Shown here: positions 34,122-38,007 of the stretch, piece by piece
How the letters are laid out: the number at the start of each line of letters is the position of its first letter
How positions within the stretch are numbered: the first letter of the stretch is position 1
Assembly (NCBI RefSeq): GCF_001570765.1
Contig: NZ_BCSH01000065.1
Span: 1-38,007, forward strand
Source of the DNA: Nocardiopsis listeri NBRC 13360
GTDB lineage: Bacteria > Actinomycetota > Actinomycetes > Streptosporangiales > Streptosporangiaceae
Direction of reading: 5' to 3'
DNA length: 38,007 nucleotides
The notes under the pieces: model-generated
The model's database searches: none
The model's input: the letters and a program-made list of their open reading frames with translations, nothing else
Told to the model about the DNA's origin: nothing
Position numbers and translations under genes: made by a program

Positions 34122-35846
34122 TCATTCCTTCAACCCGGGGAGGTCCTCCTCCCAGAACTCACGCGGGTTGCGTGTGCCGTCGGTGACCGTGCCGCGTTCG
34201 GCCTCCGCCCGGCGCAGGTGCACCCGTCGAATCTTACCCGAGTGGGTCTTGGGCAGGTCTGCGAACTCCAGGTGGCGGACCCTCTTGTGCGGGGAGAGTC
34301 GATCGCGCGCGTACTGCAGGATGGCCCGCGCGCTCTCGGAGTCGGGCGCCACCCCGTCGACCGTGGTCACGTACGCCTTGACCACCGCCAGTCGCAGCGG
34401 ATCGGGGGAGGGGACCACGGCCACCTCCGCCACGTATTCGTGTTCGACCAGAACGCTTTCCAGTTCGAATGGTGAGATGCGGTAATCCGACGCCTTGAAC
34501 ACGTCATCGATTCGGCCGATATAGGTAATGTGACCGTGAGAATCCACCGAGGCGATGTCCCCGGTGCGGTACCGGTCCGCGCGGGTGCTGCGGCGGGTGC
34601 GTTCGGGATCGTCGGAGTAGCCGCGCATCGCGCCCACCGGGGCGTTGCCCAGGTCCACACGGATCTCGCCGGTGTCGGAGGGTTCCTCGGTGACAGGGTC
34701 GATGATCGAGATGTCGTATCCGGGCAGCGCGCGGCCCATGGAACCGATGACCACCGGCTGTCCGGGGCCGTTGCCGATGAGCATGGTCGTCTCGGTCTGC
34801 CCGAACCCGTCGCGCACGGTGATGCCCCATGCCTCCTGGAAGTGGCGGATCACCTCGGGATCGAGCGGTTCCCCCGTGGCCACGGCCTCGCGCAGGTCCA
34901 CCCGATACGCCCCGGGGGTGGCCCGGGCCAGCATCCGCCACACCGTGGGCGGAGCGCACAGGGTGTCCACCCCGAGGTGCGCCAGCGCGTCGAGGAACCT
35001 CTCGGGATCGAACTTGGTCTGCTTGACCACGAGCACGGTCGCCTCGGCGTTCCACGGGCCGAAGAAGCCACCGAAGGCGTGTTTGGCCCACCCGGGCGCG
35101 GACACGTTGAGGTGGATGTCCCCCGGCCGCACCCCCTGCCAGTACATGGTGGACAGGTGCCCGATGGGATAGGAACTCTGAGTGTGGGTGACCGGCTTGG
35201 GCGCGGTGGCGGTTCCCGAGGTGAAGTACATCAGCAGGGGATCGTCCGGGGCGGTCGGTCTGGGCTGTTGGAACTCCAGCCCGGCGTGTTCGGAGTCGGG
35301 GTAGCTGAGCCAGCCCTCCATGTAGCCCACGCAGATCCGCGTCCAGTGACCTCTCAACGGGTCGAACAGTTCGGTTTCGGTGGGAGAGCAGACCACGTGC
35401 GAGATCTCGCCTCGGTCCAGTCGATCCACCAGGTCGCCCTCCGAGAGTGTCGGTGAGGTGGGACAGACCACCGCGCCCAGTTTGATCGCGGCCAGCGTGA
35501 TCTCCCACAGTTCGACCTGGTCGCCCAAGGCCACCATGATCCGGTCACCGGAGTGGACGCCCTGTGAAAGCAGCCAGTTCGCGACCTGGTCGGAGCGTTC
35601 GGACAACCGCCGGTAGGTGTGGCGGGTCTCGGTGCCGTCCTCCTCCACCAGCCACAACGCCGTCCGATCCGGTCGGGTCGTCGCCACGTGGTCGAAGTGA
35701 TCGAGCGCCCAGTTGAAGTGTTCGGGCCGGGGCCAGACGAACTCGCGGCGGACGGTCTCCTGGTCCTCCCGGTCCTCCTGACGTTGCAAGAGCAGGTCCC
35801 GTGCGGCACGGAACTCCCGCGCGCCCTCGGACATCCCTTTCGACAT
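34122..35846 (-). CDS. AMP-binding acyl-CoA synthetase (medium-chain/acetyl-CoA synthetase-like)
   Basis: 574 residues from ATG 35846, with GGAGG six bases upstream. It belongs to the ANL superfamily: it activates a carboxylate with ATP to an acyl-adenylate, then loads CoA. Motifs: P-loop YFTSGTATAPKPVTH (the usual TSGTTG-PK is altered to TSGTATAPK), LNVSAPGWAKHAFGGFFGPW, A5 RDGFGQTETTM, A7 YRTGDIA, hinge GRIDDVFKASDYRISPFELES and the A10 lysine in PKTHSGKIRR. The layout (SAPGWAKH) resembles medium-chain acyl-CoA synthetases. The substrate is not determined. It diverges from the DUF4429 gene. Confidence 0.92.
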   Translation of the reverse strand: MSKGMSEGAREFRAARDLLLQRQEDREDQETVRREFVWPRPEHFNWALDHFDHVATTRPDRTALWLVEEDGTETRHTYRRLSERSDQVANWLLSQGVHSGDRIMVALGDQVELWEITLAAIKLGAVVCPTSPTLSEGDLVDRLDRGEISHVVCSPTETELFDPLRGHWTRICVGYMEGWLSYPDSEHAGLEFQQPRPTAPDDPLLMYFTSGTATAPKPVTHTQSSYPIGHLSTMYWQGVRPGDIHLNVSAPGWAKHAFGGFFGPWNAEATVLVVKQTKFDPERFLDALAHLGVDTLCAPPTVWRMLARATPGAYRVDLREAVATGEPLDPEVIRHFQEAWGITVRDGFGQTETTMLIGNGPGQPVVIGSMGRALPGYDISIIDPVTEEPSDTGEIRVDLGNAPVGAMRGYSDDPERTRRSTRADRYRTGDIASVDSHGHITYIGRIDDVFKASDYRISPFELESVLVEHEYVAEVAVVPSPDPLRLAVVKAYVTTVDGVAPDSESARAILQYARDRLSPHKRVRHLEFADLPKTHSGKIRRVHLRRAEAERGTVTDGTRNPREFWEEDLPGLKE

Positions 35847-36037
35847 CGAAGACCTCCGATTCGGGTCCGGCGCGCGCCGCGCGCCGTCCACGGGCCGCCA
35901 CCGCCGTGTGGACGGTGGGTCGGGGTGTGCCCCTGAGGTTCTACCCGCGACGGCCCCCGGTGACGCCCGCAGGGCCGCCTGGAACCGCACCGACGCGGGC
36001 TTTGTGTCGTGGGACGCCCCCTCTAAGGTGGTGGACC

Positions 36038-36901
36038 ATGGAGGAGCTACACGGGCACCACGCGATCTGGCGTTTCGACGAGGAGCGGGTACGAGTCGGT
36101 TTCGGGACCGGGCGCAAGGTTCCACAACTGTTCAAGGCGCTGGGACACTGCACGGTGCCACTCGCCGCGGTGCGCGAAGTGGAGTTCGACCCGGGCGACC
36201 GCAAACGAGGGTGGCGATTGCGGATGCGCCTGGCGGACGGGGCCGACCCCTACACCGACCTGGACACCACGGGGGTCGCGTCCACCCCGCTGTTGCTGAC
36301 CGGAGCGCACGAGAAGGAACTGGTCGCCGAGTACTTCTCCGAACAACTCTCCGCCTCCGCCCGCTTCGCCCGCGAGATGACACAGGAACCGCAGGACCCC
36401 GCCGCGGTCGCTCGGGCGCTGGTGGCCCGGCCACCCCTACAGGTGCGCACCGCCGAGGGCTCCGCCTCCTTCGACGGAGAACGGGTGCGGTTGCAGTGGG
36501 ACGGGTGGATGACCAGTACCCCCAAGGAACGAGAACAGTTCCGCGAGTACCGACTCTCCGAGATCGACCGCGTCCACTGGACCCCGCAGGTCGACTTCGG
36601 TGAGGGTTTCCTGCGGGTGGTCCTGCGCGGAGTGACCCTGACCGAGACCTCCGACCTGGAGAACGACTTCTTCACCCTGGTCTCGCACGGGGCCAAGGGC
36701 AGCGACGAGACCCTCCTCATGGCGGCCACCGTCAACAGCCACACCGTGTCGGTGGAGGAACCCGCCGCGCTCGAGGCCGCCGGCGGCGACGGCGACGCGA
36801 TCTTCGCGAAGATCCGTGAGCTCGGTCGCCTGCACGCCGAGGGGTTGCTGACGGAGGACGAGTTCAGCACCAAGAAGGCGGAACTACTGGACCGGCTCTG
36901 A
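36038..36901 (+). CDS. DUF4429 and SHOCT domain protein
   Basis: 287 residues, ATG 36038 with AAGGTGG upstream. Two DUF4429 repeats are visible: the first (about 5-100) with IWRFDEERVRVGFG and REVEFDPGDRKRGWRLRM, the second (about 135-235) with SASFDGERVRLQWDGWM and IDRVHWTPQVDFGEGFLRVVL. The C-terminus is a SHOCT segment (IFAKIRELGRLHAEGLLTEDEFSTKKAELLDRL pattern, about 254-287), a short helix pair found on many oligomerising proteins. DUF4429 resembles PH-like domains. The function is unknown. It is predicted soluble and cytoplasmic. Confidence 0.85.
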   Translation: MEELHGHHAIWRFDEERVRVGFGTGRKVPQLFKALGHCTVPLAAVREVEFDPGDRKRGWRLRMRLADGADPYTDLDTTGVASTPLLLTGAHEKELVAEYFSEQLSASARFAREMTQEPQDPAAVARALVARPPLQVRTAEGSASFDGERVRLQWDGWMTSTPKEREQFREYRLSEIDRVHWTPQVDFGEGFLRVVLRGVTLTETSDLENDFFTLVSHGAKGSDETLLMAATVNSHTVSVEEPAALEAAGGDGDAIFAKIRELGRLHAEGLLTEDEFSTKKAELLDRL

Positions 36902-37897
<996 letters not shown>

Positions 37898-37919
37898 CGG
37901 TGCCGGCGGCTCCGTGGAG

Positions 37920-37953
37920 AAGGCCCGGGCCCCGTCGGGGGCCGGGCCTTTCC
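37920..37953 (+). terminator. Terminator of pip
   Basis: Stem AAGGCCCG/CGGGCCTT continues after one bulged G into GCCCC/GGGGC with loop GTCG, then TTTCC. It begins 23 bases after the pip stop. The remaining bases to 38007 hold nothing recognisable. Confidence 0.78.
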
Positions 37954-38007
37954 GCTGGATGAGGGATTCCAGGGGGCCGGTGTAGGGGGTGGGTGGTGGC
38001 TGGTGGG

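Overview
This is a chromosomal stretch of a very GC-rich actinomycete. Start codons are often GTG and one is TTG, almost every gene ends at a long GC-rich hairpin with little or no U-tract, and the gene families are typical of filamentous Actinobacteria (DUF3618, DUF4429-SHOCT, an Asp23/DUF2273/AmaP cluster, an NrtR-like regulator). The mix fits Nocardiopsis or a close relative; that placement is an inference from gene content. Most of the window is ordinary housekeeping chromosome with one inserted accessory module.

Layout. 1-4.3 kb: the end of an unidentified gene, a membrane-anchored sigma-factor-like protein, quinolinate synthase nadA diverging from a Nudix/winged-helix regulator across a clear inverted repeat, and a HAD phosphatase. 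4.3-8 kb: a four-gene OpuC-type osmoprotectant ABC transporter behind a SigB-like promoter. 8-14 kb: a flavin reductase and SppA peptidase pair, a lipoprotein, and a catalytic/non-catalytic M16 peptidase pair. 14.2-16.2 kb: a tail-anchored Ser/Thr kinase, a tRNA with anticodon UAG but a short variable loop, and a Bcp peroxiredoxin. 16.5-20.5 kb: a CDP-alcohol phosphotransferase with a DUF3618 protein, a PLP-dependent racemase/aldolase-type enzyme, and formyl-THF deformylase purU. 20.7-23.6 kb: a CsbD protein followed by a tightly packed Asp23-type envelope-stress cluster.

23.7-26.75 kb is the accessory island, read leftwards: an Abi/HEPN-type protein, a HsdM-like methylase with an N-terminal HTH, and a single-TRD HsdS-like specificity subunit. 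No restriction (HsdR) gene is present. Its base composition is visibly less GC-biased than its neighbours. It is the best candidate in the window for an under-described defence system.

27-31.7 kb is a glycine-catabolism unit read leftwards from a tandem glycine riboswitch: gcvT, gcvH, glyA, then sdaA. It would route glycine to serine and on to pyruvate; gcvP is not here. 31.8-38 kb: a class D beta-lactamase-like lipoprotein with altered motifs, a type I DAHP synthase, an acyl-CoA synthetase, a DUF4429-SHOCT protein, and proline iminopeptidase.
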